Origin: Lytechinus pictus
Lineage: Eukaryota; Echinodermata; Echinoidea; Temnopleuroida; Toxopneustidae
Reading direction: 5' to 3'
DNA length: 64,000 nucleotides
Assembly: GCF_037042905.1 (NCBI RefSeq)
Contig: NC_087261.1
Location: 15,536,917-15,600,916, forward strand
Below, piece after piece: positions 11,091 through 24,400 of the stretch (position 1 is the first letter of the stretch; each line of letters opens with the position of its first letter). A model generated the notes under the pieces. The model had not been told where the DNA came from. It was given only the letters and a program-made list of their open reading frames with translations, and ran no database searches. Made by a program: the position numbers and the translations under genes.

Positions 11091-14000
11091 CTCTCTCTCT
11101 CTCTCTTTCTATCTATTTATGTATCTCTTCCTTCTTACATCTGATAGGCAATAGCCCTATAGGAAGATTTTGATATAATAGGTCAAATGCAAATGTACTA
11201 AAGTAATATGTTCTAATTCTTTTATTGTTTCCTCATTCAATCTCATGTATATCTGGTAATTATGTTTGGGGCAATTCTGGTATCCTGATATCTACACAAA
11301 ATTTACATACACTTTTATATTACAAGGAGAATAGGGGCCTATATTGTCATTGCATTCGCTGTTGGGCTATATGCAGGTAGGATATGTATACATCCATTTA
11401 CTCAATATAACATTTATGAGTAACACATTAAAATGGGTCATTGCATAGAAAATAGGCATTTTCAATGCATTTTTTTGTGCTAGTGTGAGTGTACAGATAT
11501 AAAAGAATAGCAAAGTAGCTATAAAATTCATTGGTCATATAATATAGGTGCCATGAGCCTATTTACATCAGGAGGACTAAAGATATTCGTTCGACCCAAC
11601 CCGTTCGAATTTTTTCAATTTGATATTGCTGATTGACAAAAGTGTATGAATATGATTCAAAATCTGATTCTAGAAATGGTAACTACTGAACTTCCTTTGC
11701 CCAAATTGGGAAGATATATCAATGATTTGGAACTATTTTTTGACTGGCGGAAGAATTGGGGCTATTTTACTGTTTCAGTTGATGAATTTGATCCCATCAT
11801 AGTTATCTTCATAAATGGCGACTTATATTTAAAATGAGCCGGCTACGATACCCTTCTCTGGGAAGATATGGAATGTCAGATATATATCCTATCCAAAGGT
11901 AGTAAACATTCGACCCTCTAATTTCACATTTATTTTTTTATGAATTTTTCTTAAGTGCCATTTTAACACACAAGTCTATGGGGAATGTTTTACGCGCGTG
12001 ACACCACTTGACTGTTTTGGAAAAGAGATTTTGTTAGCTGCAGACTTCACGAACCTGAAAGAGTGTTAAGTTTGAGAATATCCCTCGTTGGTGGCGCTGT
12101 TCCACTTGTTGGGTCGATTGTCGAAGAGGAATTGGTGGCGTCGATTGTCGAGACGGTTGTTTCCTCAACTTCAACTTTTTTTGTTTTAACCGCTGCAGAA
12201 AAAAGAACATAATTATAGAGGTGATAAAATAAGACTTCGTTTGCTATATCCATCTTTCTCATCAAGAATCTTTTGACCAATCAATACGTTGATTTGACCA
12301 CCCAAACCTTGGGCAGTGCAATGAGATGTTTCAGGTAACCATGGTCGGTATGGTGGACAATGTGGTAGAAATGAAGATGGTAACATGGTTGATGTTGGAG
12401 ATGATGGTGATGTTCACATGAAAATAATAACGAATGAAACAATGACCCCCCCCCCCCCCTTGTAGTACCAGAAATACAGCAAGATCTTTATAGTTTTTCT
12501 TAAAGAGTCGGACCTGTCTTCTTGGCCATGTTTGAGTAGAAACTTTGAATAAATATAAATGTAATATAGAGGAAGGAAATAAAAACAGAAGGAAACCAAC
12601 ATCATCTATTCCTTATTATATGCATATATTACTTTTCCACAAAAATAATGCGTACTCATCCGACGAAGACCCCTGTGTAACACAGACAGTGATATTATTT
12701 TTTATTGAATCAATAATTTAAATAAGTACCCGTTTGTACGTTGCGCATAAGATTAATCATTAATTACTGAAATGTAATGACGTTGCTCCCCTTTTTTTTT
12801 CTTACAAGCAACCATGACAGTGATCCAGGGGGGGGGGAGGAAGGGGCTGCCACTCTCCTGGTTTTTCGATTTCTGTACCGCGGGAGTCGATGGGAAATGC
12901 CCCCCCCCCCCTTTCCTCTAGATGCGGAAATCGCGGCCACATTTGCAAGTAACCATGTTTTGTGTCAGAACAACAAAATATTCACCATTAACTAATTGTG
13001 ATTTAATTGATTCAATCTTCATGCTCTCATCAAGTCACCTTGGCAAGATGGCGTAGATTGCGACCACGTGACTTCGCCGCCCCTGACTGCTTGCATACAC
13101 TGCAAGGTTTCATGACCTCGAAGACGATGACCTTCTTGACATTCAAAAGTGACCTTCGACCCGTATCGAAACCAGTTTCCGGCTCTGCGTCCATTTCGAG
13201 GGCGCCCAGGATCGAGGCAAAATCCCTTCTGCGCTGTAAGACGAAGACGAAGAAGAGCAGAAAGAAGACGAAGAAGAAAAAGCAAAAGAAGAGGAGAAAA
13301 CGAATAAGAAAGGATTGTCAAGGACTTCACATACTCACTATCTATGATCTAGTAGCTTTCATATAATTATGTCTTATACATGTTTTATGAAGTCTAATTT
13401 ACTATCGTTTGAAATCAAGTTCGTTAAAATATTCAACTTTAATTGACAGTAATAATAACAATAAAGTTTTGTTTACCCATGATAGCCACTTCACTGAGTT
13501 AGGTAACTGCTTTACCAGCAGGCCCTGCGTAATATAATAATTTTCTTATTTCCCCTCTCCAATCTAAATGCTGACCGCCTAGCAACAAGACAGAAGTTCC
13601 CATTTTTATAAGTTTTTGGTATGACTCGGCCGAGGATCGAACCCACGACCTTTCGTTCATGAGGCGGACGCTCTACCACTGAGCCACCATGACCAGTGAT
13701 GATTGAACACAATACATTTAAAAACGAAAATGATAACAAGGCTTACTGATAAAAGAGCTGAATTGAATTGTAAAATAAAATAAAAGAAATGACGGATCCA
13801 TCTTACTGTTGTAGACAGAAATCATATCGCTCGTTCCTTGTGAGCAGGTTGGTCCACCACAAGTTTCATATATAGCGCCCCCACACGGGCAGGAGCACAC
13901 GGCGTCGCTTTGAATGAAGGTCGCTAAGTCGTTGTACTTGCCGCACCCACAGTGCATGGAATCGAACGTCCAGGCGAAAGGGAATCCGCCGTCGCGACAG

Positions 14001-17000
14001 TTTCGGAGGCAGGCATCGACAGTCATGGTTCTAGAGAAGATGGAGTGTGTATGAAGGATGCTGGAGTTCGGTTTGTGGAAACACCCGACATAGTCCGGCT
14101 CTACAACAGCAAGATTAAAAGTTCATTAAAAGTGTGTATTTCACGTAGTAATGCGAAACATCTGCGATGACGGGCACGTCCATGACGTCGAAAAAGGATA
14201 ACGTCAAATTTAAGTTGTTATCCAACGTAAACCGAACATGCATGGGGGTTTAGAAGCAGAGGCAATTATTTGTGTTTAGTCCCCTTTTCGGTAAAAAAAA
14301 AATGTGTAATATTTTTTTTTTTTTCAATCGGTTCCTCGCCTCGAACATTAGCTAACGTGTGTTTAATTTGCTTTTCTGACCTGCGGCTAAGTTCAGCGAA
14401 TATTCGAAGCAATGTATACATTTCCCCCGTAAAATCACAATCTCTCTCCCCCTCTCTAGAGAGAAGGAGAGAGAGAGAGAGAGAGAGAACGGGGGGGGGG
14501 GGGTGAGCAATCTGACCCTGTGCTTGTGATTGTAGCTAAGAACATAGAATTACTACCATTAGTTTCGTGTTAAACACATATCAGACAGGGTGGAAATGAA
14601 AATCACTTAGCAGATTATGTTCTGATGAAAATTTGACACCTAATGCAAACCAGAATTCGTCACTTGTCTGGTGGATATTATAGTAGGTTACAGTCACACC
14701 AAGACATCGTATCCAAACGGATCGATGATGTATCCTTGAACATGGAAGGGTGCCGTGGCCAAGTGGTCTAAGACCCCTGGCTGACACTTGAAAGTTCGGG
14801 GTTCGATCCCGGCCACGGCACCTATGCCCGTGAGCAAGGCGTTTAATGGACAGTGCTCTTTAATCATACATTCAAATGAATGGAAATGCTATATGTATTC
14901 TTGGTATTGTTAGATGGGCATTAAAATACAAAAAAATGACGACGTTGTAGTTTTCAATTTATCTGGAATTGGTGTCATTATTTAGTTTTCGCATCAGCTA
15001 CGCAGACGCATTCTAGTACGTAAAGAATCAATAATATCACACGACGTCCTTCACACTGCAAAAACTCTGGTGTTGATTTAACACCAGCCATGAATCTATA
15101 TATGTCCACACCAGAGAAGTGTTGAACAACACAAATTTCGCTTTGGTCTAACACCAGATAGGTGTTTATACAAAACCAATTTGTATTAAAACAGCATCGG
15201 TTTGATTCCAAACTGTTGTTGTTTCTTCTCTGGTGTGGACATATATAGATTCCGGGCTGGTGTTAAATCGACACCGGAGTTTTTGCAGTGCATGACAATG
15301 AAGTCTTTGTCGAGGGTCAGTGAATCGAAACACCAGTTTCGTCCCTGACTCTGGTCAAACGACATATTTGCGATTTTTTGTCAGCTCTGAAACGTCGGGG
15401 AAAAAAAACTGCTGCTCTGATTCAGCGACCCTTGACAAAGATTTTATTGTGATTTGACTTGCTTTGTCAACGCATTTGATGCTTTGTGGGATTTATTCCG
15501 CGCCGCTATGCGAAAACTCCCCAATCATGCTAATATCGCGATTAGAACTTTTGCAAATCATATCTGAAAAAAAAATATTTCCTTGTTTGTCGGATATTTT
15601 GTTATCTTTCACTTGTCTCCTTTTCAGTTTGTCTTCAGAACAACTTTTCATTTGGATTCGCCTTCAAGAATATTTTTAGGTGTGCACTACTTCTACTTAC
15701 CCCCACCATCGCATACAATGTCAATTGCAACTACATTGGATTCCCCCAAATTTAAGAGATATTTAATTACTGTATAATTATAATAACCATAATAATAATA
15801 ATAATAATAAGAAGAAGAATAATAATAACAATAATAATAATAATAATAATAGGCATTTCTATAGCGCCATCTATCTCGAAATATTCTATTCCGAGGCGCA
15901 ATTGTATTATTATTATTACCCCGGCTTTAGCTCGAGTTGCCTTTCAGCGCTCATGCATTCAAGAAATGAATCTTGCCGGGTACCCATTCACCTCACCTGG
16001 GTTGAGTGTAGCACAATGTGGATAAATTTCTTGCTGAAGGAAATTATGCCATGGCTGGGATTCGAACACACGACCCTATGTTTCAAAGTCAGACGACTGA
16101 GCCACTGGGCCACAACGCTCCAGTAAAACGAAATCAACATGTGCAACAAACTGTAGTACAATGAAATGCTCAGGTTGTTCAATATGTAGAAATTGAATAT
16201 TTATTTTTGATAGACTAAAACTTGGAATTTGAAATCTACTCACTCTGGCAGATGACAGCAGCTCCAAATCCCACGACGCAATCGGGCAGGTCTTGGTAAC
16301 TACAGTCTACAAGCCGGGACTCGGCTAAAAATAAAATCGGAGTAATTATTGAGTAGATCAAATGAGATTAGTTTTGGATATCAATCATCTCTCTAATACC
16401 AATCCCGCAAATTATCAACATTTGTAGGCCTACAGTTTAGCATTGTTATTTGCATCTTGTATTTAGTTAAAGTACAGCAAACTTTCTGTATTTTGAAGGG
16501 GATTTTTTTTTCTTCTGATGTGATAATTGTAATCATACGTTAATCATTTGGTTAATGTCAAATAAGTGAACCGAAATGTCAGATACGAGACGCAAAGCCT
16601 GACATTCTAAAAAATAAACATGAATACAAACCAAATATATTTATTGTCATAGGACTTAATGATATCCATAACATTTAGTCTGCATGAATTTTTTTTGTAT
16701 TTTTTTTTGTTGCCATGATTGCAAAACAAAAATCTGCCAAGCGAGAAGCTTTTCAGGTGATTGTTAATTAATTGATAATAAAACAAAATGAGTTGGGGAA
16801 CTATATGAAATCCAATGAACTTCTGCACACAGTGAACTCATGCTATACAACCACAAGTACATCGACAACTGATGGTCTTGATACATATATATTTTTATTT
16901 TGTTACTCTGAAGAGAATATAAACAAAACTGTAATATTGTATAAAGAGCAGTTAATTTATTACTGCTATTTCAACTATAATTAAACTTTTACTTTTATTC

Positions 17001-18433
17001 CACACTGTAAAAAATGAAGTGCTATTTTAGCACTTTAAGTGCTTGTATAGTGACTGCACTACGAGTGCTGATTTTCTAGTTTAAATTTGAACTAAAAAAT
17101 CAGCACTCGTAGTGCAGTCACTATACAAGCACTGTAAGTGCTAAATTACATGTAGCACTTCATGTTTTACAGTGCACTACTACTACTACTACTACTAATA
17201 ATAATAATCATAGGCGGCGGAAGCGGGGGGGGGGGCGGGGGACGTGTCCCCCCTAAATTTGAAGTGGGGGGACGATCCCCCTAAATTTTTCGTTGATTAC
17301 TTTTGTTATTTTTTTATTTTTATTTTTGCTTGTCAAAATTTTTTGTCGGTCCCCCCTAAAATTTTGGTTAATATAAAATTATAACCTTTTATGTTGGTGG
17401 TCCCCCCTAAATTGTTTGGCTTCCGCCGCCAATGATAATAATACTACTGCTACTATACTACTACACTGTCAAAAATATTGGGTAAAATTTTAACCAGCAC
17501 GAGGGTAATTATGTGTCCAACCAATTTGGGGCAGTATTTTAATTTGCGGTTTAAGTATGGGAAGCCAAAAGTATCAACATTTTTATTAAGTTGCATGTTT
17601 CATATGTTTACTGTGCTCATTCGTGATTCATCGATGGTGAAGACAATCATCTATTTATACTTTCTACACAATTATGAATAATTTGAGAGCCAAATGAGCT
17701 GAAATATCTATACTGTTAGTGATTTATGTAACAATTGGCTATCCATACTTAAAGCACAACTTTAAACCTGAGTTAAAGTTAAACCTGCTATCAGAATACG
17801 GGCCATTGTGCTTTGGAAATCATCTCATTGCTATTGGCCTATGCTTAACCTATTATTATGAATACTCCTATAGAAATACCCCTCGGACAATTTCCCTACA
17901 GCAGGGCATATTTTATTACTACCTTCCCTAATATTCAGTTCACCATTCATAAAACAATTCCTTTATTTCCTATCCACCTGAATAATATTTAAAATGGGAG
18001 GGGTCGCCCCCTCTGGCGTCACCTACTTCCTTCGCAGTCAAGAGACACTGCGTAGTACGACTGGGTATCCGATCCGAACACTGTATCGGTGTCGAGTGCA
18101 AAAGCGGCATCCGGGAACCCAATATTTCGACAGACGACGCGCGCTTCCTGCGCGTCGAACCCGTCAACACAGAAGTTGATCCATTCGTTGTACTCCGCGC
18201 TGAACTCCTCGACTATACCCTCGTGAAGATAAGAACCATTACGTAACTGAAGCTCTGTGGGGTGCAGGGGAGGGTAATACAAGAGAAATGTAATTGAATA
18301 ATGATGATATTCGGATTTGATATGACTCGTATGATGATAAAAGCCACAATGAAGCATATAACTATAAATCGAAAACAACGAATGAACAGAATCACTACTA
18401 CTACTTCTAACCACTACTTCTACTACTATACTT

Positions 18434-18475
<42 letters not shown>

Positions 18476-21400
18476 ACTTCTTCTAATATACTACTACTAC
18501 TACTTCTACTATTGCTTCTACTACTTCTACTACTACTACTACTACTACCACTACTTCTAGTACTACTTCTACTACTTCTAGTAATACTACTACTACTACC
18601 ACTACTTCTACTACTACTACTACTATTTTTACTATACTACCATCACTACTTTTACTACTACTTCTACAACTACGTCTACTAATACTTCTACTACTACTAA
18701 CTACTTCTAGACTATACTTCTACTACTACTGCTACTACTACTACTACAACTATCCTACCAAAGGGAGGATATGGGGGGGGGTACCGAATATTATTTACTG
18801 TCAACATGTTTAGGCCATCTAACTTGCATTTTTGGCAAAGTTACACACATTTCGTTAATTAAATGGTCAAAATATTCACCAAGCAGCAAATAATGTTGCT
18901 TAAAAACAGGAAGTCAGTGTGAATCCAAACAGGTCACATTGCTGTAATATGAGATCAAATTTTAATTCTATTATTTTTCTGAACTCCTTCACACGTGCCT
19001 GAGATTATCAACATCGACTACAACTCAGGAAGCTACTTAGTTTAAAGGGGTTAGATTAGAATTTAGGGCTTCATTAACTGGATATGCCGCTGCGAAATTC
19101 GAAAAATAAGGTTGATAGACTATTTGTCTCCAAATATATTTTGAAAATTTGGGACACCGTAAAAATACCTTTGTAATAACTTAATTAAATTATGTTAAGA
19201 AAGTGTCGCAATTTTTTCAAGTATTTATAACTTTGACAGTCTTGAGTAAAATTTATTTGTTTTTTTGGCAGCCATTTTACTCAAATAAATTAAGTTACAC
19301 CAACTTAATTCAATTAAGTAAAACAATCACTGCAACATTAAATAATAAATGGGGGAGAGGACTTTCTATTAAGGCATGAAAGTCCACTACTTGCCGACTT
19401 TCAATGGCATCATTTCAACTTGGTCATCTTTTATCCAAATATTCGACTTTTTCATTGTCACTCACCTGTACTTAGGTACTAACTTTTATATTTATACGCG
19501 ATCGGTGCATCCTATCAAATAAAACAGTGAAAAGATTTCCCATAATGTAAAGAAAAATCTTTTCAGGTCGGTGACTATTCAATGTTGCTCATTCCTCGAT
19601 TCAACAAAAAATCAAAATATTTCTTGCACATCCTAATCCAAATCAATTTTCAAACACAAATAGATATGACATTTATTTTTGAAAAAATGACATTCACTTG
19701 CTCTTAATGAATATTCATGTGTTATGTAAATAAGGCATTAATTAAAAATTATAAGTACATTTAACATATCTTTTTAAGTAATCAATATCTTTGCCTATTG
19801 TAATTAGGTTTACTTAATCGAAGCAAGTTAGCATTACTTGAATTTAAAAAAAATGTGTATTGAACCTTAAGAAAATCAAGAAAATTCGAAGAGAAGTTAA
19901 GTGTACTTAAACAATGTAGGAAAATCACAAAGAATAAATTCTACTTATATACATTAAGTTGTAATTACTAGTTCTAAGAATTTCTATTTTTTACAGTGTA
20001 TGGATTTTCTTTTAAAAGCGTGAATCAAGGGATTAGATTTACCTTTATAAAATTGATGGTAATGTTTTGATTGGGGTTATTTTGTTTGAATTAATAAGTA
20101 GAATAATACGTATTTTTCATATTCTAAAATTATTATCATCCTTTATTAAAAAATAATGATATATTAGATTGCCTTTGATTGTAATTTAAATTACGATATG
20201 TATATTTCTGCTCTTACACTGTAAAAAACGATTCTGAATCAGTAGTTAACACTTAATGTATATAAGTAGAATTCATAATTTGTAATTATTTTTCGTTTTA
20301 TTTCAGTAGTTTTAACTTGTCTTTTAATTTACTTGATTTATTTGGGTTCAATATACATTTAAGAAAATTTACGTATTTTTTTTACAGTGTAGGTTCCAAT
20401 TAATTTACAGAAAATAAACAATTACTATACACTATTATCACTGCCATTACTATTACAGCTGCTGTTACCACTTATGAGCCACGGAGAGGAGGGAATATGA
20501 CACATGGGAAAATCATCTTTAAAAGGGTTTAAAGAAACCAATAACTGTGACTTTGTTTTACTTATTTCTTTCTGTTTTTGACGGTTTTTAACATAAACTT
20601 CGAAAAAAATTGTAACATTCATCATCATCCCTAGATAATACTCAGATACAGTATATCTGCATTATTTTAGTCTTAATTGGAGAATCAAAATGATAGTCTA
20701 TAGACCCGCTGAAAAACCGAATTCAATGCGAGAGAAAGTTCCAAAAAAATTATAACAATTGTTTGAAAAATTACATAAACGTAAAGCACACCGATTGTAC
20801 GCATTCCTTATGTCGGAAAATATAGTAACATGGAATCGGATGAATCAGATAGCTTCGTCAGTGCTTGCCTACATCTCTGCTAATTCCTCTCTGATCGTAG
20901 TATTACCCATGTCATCTGGTATTTATAGAGATTAATTATTTAACTGGTATTGTACTTGCATGGAGCACAAAGCGATTTTTTTTCATAACTGAAAGTCAAA
21001 CAAAGAAAGTGTCACGTTAGCTAATCGCACGCCCAGTTTATCGACGCCATCGTGTGTCATTGCATTTTCATTTATATCGAGTATGATCTGAAATTGGGAT
21101 ATTGTGCGTTAATCTTAAACATGTTAAAGAGGAAGAGACAAAATATAGTCAAGTCTAAATTTGTTTTATATTTGTCTGTTTCTTTTTATTTATGTTACAT
21201 TACGTAAGTGTCCAACTTCGCTTATTTGGATAATCATCGATTACGGAACTTAAGTGGAGTTGCCGCGGCCGAGTGGTCTAAGGCGCCTGGCTATACATGT
21301 AAAGTCCGGGGTTCGATCCCCGGCCGCGGCACCTATGCCCGTGAGCAAGGCATTCAATCTACATTGCTCTTTTAATCCTGCTTTCAAATAAATGGAAATG

Positions 21401-24400
21401 CTATGTGCATTATTGGTAACTAGGTGTGCACTTGTTTTTTTTTTTAAAAGCCTCACACCAAACGCCTATATAAAACTTCGTGCCGCCCCCCAATACTATG
21501 CTGGAAAAGCTATACCGGTTTTAGCTGTGTCACTTGTCAGCTTAAAAATTAAGATTTCTTCAAACTTCCAAATGTACTGTATCCGTACGAAGAATTTTTA
21601 AATCTCTTTTTCTTGCTGTCGAAGCACAGACTGAACCATTTTAGTTAGTTTTAGAGATTTTCCTTGAATATGTCAATAACATGTGCAATTTATCTACAGC
21701 ACGTGATGTCCCATTATGCCGATATACCATGTGTCGTATATCAATATTCTCTGTTTGTCGTATCTTGCAATATATCTTGAAAAGGGGGAACAATGCAGAC
21801 TAATACACTAATATTCAAGGTCAATTAATCGAGTACACTTTACTAATCATTACTTACAATAAACATCTGGCAAGTTCGACCTCAATACACTGATGACAAA
21901 TATGAAAATAGTGTATTTCTTATGACGTATATGCCTTCTTGCTTACGCCATGGACCTACTTACGCATACTTAAAGATAATTCCATCCCCCCAAAAAATTG
22001 ATTTTAAAGAAAAGAACATTGAAAAAACCTTAATGCTAAAGTTTTTTTCATAACTTTCGGTGGTCATTTTTTAGGACCAACACTTGCCCAAGCAAGATAC
22101 ATGGTGTACGATGAAACCTACTACACTATTCTTCTTTGCCATGGGAACCTTCAGAAGTTAAATGCATGATTTGTTTCACTTTTCTCGACGTTTAGCACTT
22201 CATAGGGAAATTTACTTCAAGTTTAAAAGGAAAGCTCACCCAGAAAAAAGAGTCTATCATAAAAATAGCAGTAAAAATAATGAAAAATATTGATAAAGGA
22301 TTGAGGAAAAGCCATTAAAGATTTAAAATAAAAACTTGATTAGAATTTATTTTTTGTTTTATTTGTGACGTCATATGCGAGCAGCTTGCCCATATATCCT
22401 ACAGTAAAAGATCAATCTTTTTTTTTTTTAATGAAGTTTTTTCTTGAGTATATCAACAAACAAATTATTTCACACTCGCTCCTGAAAGAAAAATAAATAA
22501 AATTTGGTTCATCAATATCCAATAAAAATGAAATGGGGGGGGGGGGGGGTTAATCTATAAGATAACATGCGGTAGCTGCTCGTATAGTCATGACGTCACA
22601 AATCAAACAAATAAATTCTGATAATTTTCTTAATCTAGAAGGATTTTCCTCATACCTTCATCCATATCAAAAAAAAAATATATGTATATATATTTATGAT
22701 ATTTTACAACAAACTTTTCTTTCCAATGAACTTTGGCTTTAAAGAGAGTTTACTCTTAAATTATCGGAATCAGTTCTCACCTTTTGGTGAACCCAATCTT
22801 TACTCGTTGCATATATGGTATCCATGTTGTGACTCAGAATTACGCAAGTGTGACTAGAATGTCAAACACGGCAGGTGGTAGTGTGTTGCCAAGTATAGTT
22901 CAGTAATAGAGAGTTTTCGCTCCACCACGCACGATGGATTCAAGAACACAGAACACATATTGTCAAATGCCTTTTATGACAAAGACAAGCCAAGATGTCT
23001 TTGTGGAAGATTGGGGAATCAAAACAGCATTTTATTCCTCGATTCTATGCAAACGACATATTGGCAATTTTCCGTCAGCTTTGAAACTTAGACGAAACTG
23101 CTGTCCCGGGTCACCAATTTTCGACAAAGACCTCCCTACTATATTCATAGTCATTTGACGGGTATTTTTCAAAACATTTACCGTGTTCTCGGATGCGTCG
23201 TGCGTCGCGGAGCCAAAATTCCCTAATGCTTCGTTCAGTCATACTAACGAAACCGACTCCAGACCGATCAAAACCATATTCGTTATTACAAATAGCATAC
23301 TATCGGTCGGTCCAAGAGTCGTATTCACTGGTGTGACGGTAGCTTAATGCGCATGCCCCATATGCCCTCGACGGTTCAACGTGTTTGAGGAGAGGGGGGA
23401 AAACGGTGATACGACATTTGTTCCGGTCTTAATATCTCAGAAGGCATAGGATTAGAGTGAGGATTGTAGAGTTTTTGGTTCAGAAAAATGTAAAAAAAAT
23501 TCAAAACATTTACCGTGTTCTCGGATGCGTCGTGCGTCGCGGAGCCAAAATTCCCTAATGCTTCGTTCAGTCATACTAACGAAACCGACTCCAGACCGAT
23601 CAAAACCATATTCGTTATTACAAATAGCATACTATCGGTCGGTCCAAGAGTCGTATTCACTGGTGTGACGGTAGCTTAATGCGCATGCCCCATATGCCCT
23701 CGACGGTTCAACGTGTTTGAGGAGAGGGGGGAAAACGGTGATACGACATTTGTTCCGGTCTTAATATCTCAGAAGGCATAGGATTAGAGTGAGGATTGTA
23801 GAGTTTTTGGTTCAGAAAAATGTAAAGATAAGGACTAGGGTTTAATAAGTTTTGGAGGTTAGGTTTTATGTTTCGCTTCATAGACGGATCCAGGGGGGCC
23901 GAGGGGCCAGCCCCCCCCCCCCCCTATTGGCAGAGCCAAAAAAGGGGAAAAGGAAAGAAAAAAAAAGGAGGGAAAAAAAGGGAGAAAAAAGAAGAGGAAG
24001 ACGAGTGAATAAAATAAGATGAGGGGAAGACTTGGAAAATAAAAAGAATCTTTCATGTCACTATATAAAATTTTCGCTCGCGTTTCGCGCTCGCATTGCC
24101 TGTTAAGTGATTTTCATATCTTGTTCAATATGGAGTTGAAATATCAAGTTTGGTGGTCAATATACAAAACGTATTTCACCTCGGAAATCGAACTTTCATT
24201 ATTTTGTGCGATTTACAAATTGATTTTCAAAAAGTGCTTTGTAAAAATGTTAGTTTTATGGTCTGAATATTAACATTTTCTGCTCGCGCTGTGCGCTCGC
24301 AAATTTTGATTTATCAGGTACCTATTATTTTCGTGTATTCCATAAGTTTTCAAAATATCCCTTTTCAGGTCTGATTGTCAAAACGTATCAGCTAGCGATG

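Noticed and set aside
10092..12004. LTR retrotransposon with 457-bp LTRs
   Set aside because: No primer-binding site after the first repeat, no polypurine tract before the second, no gag-pol remnant, and no clear target duplication; left as an unexplained direct repeat.
14750..14822. tRNA gene
   Set aside because: The acceptor stem is perfect, but the sequence continues into a body shared with the 21.26-kb copy, so a SINE head is the better reading.
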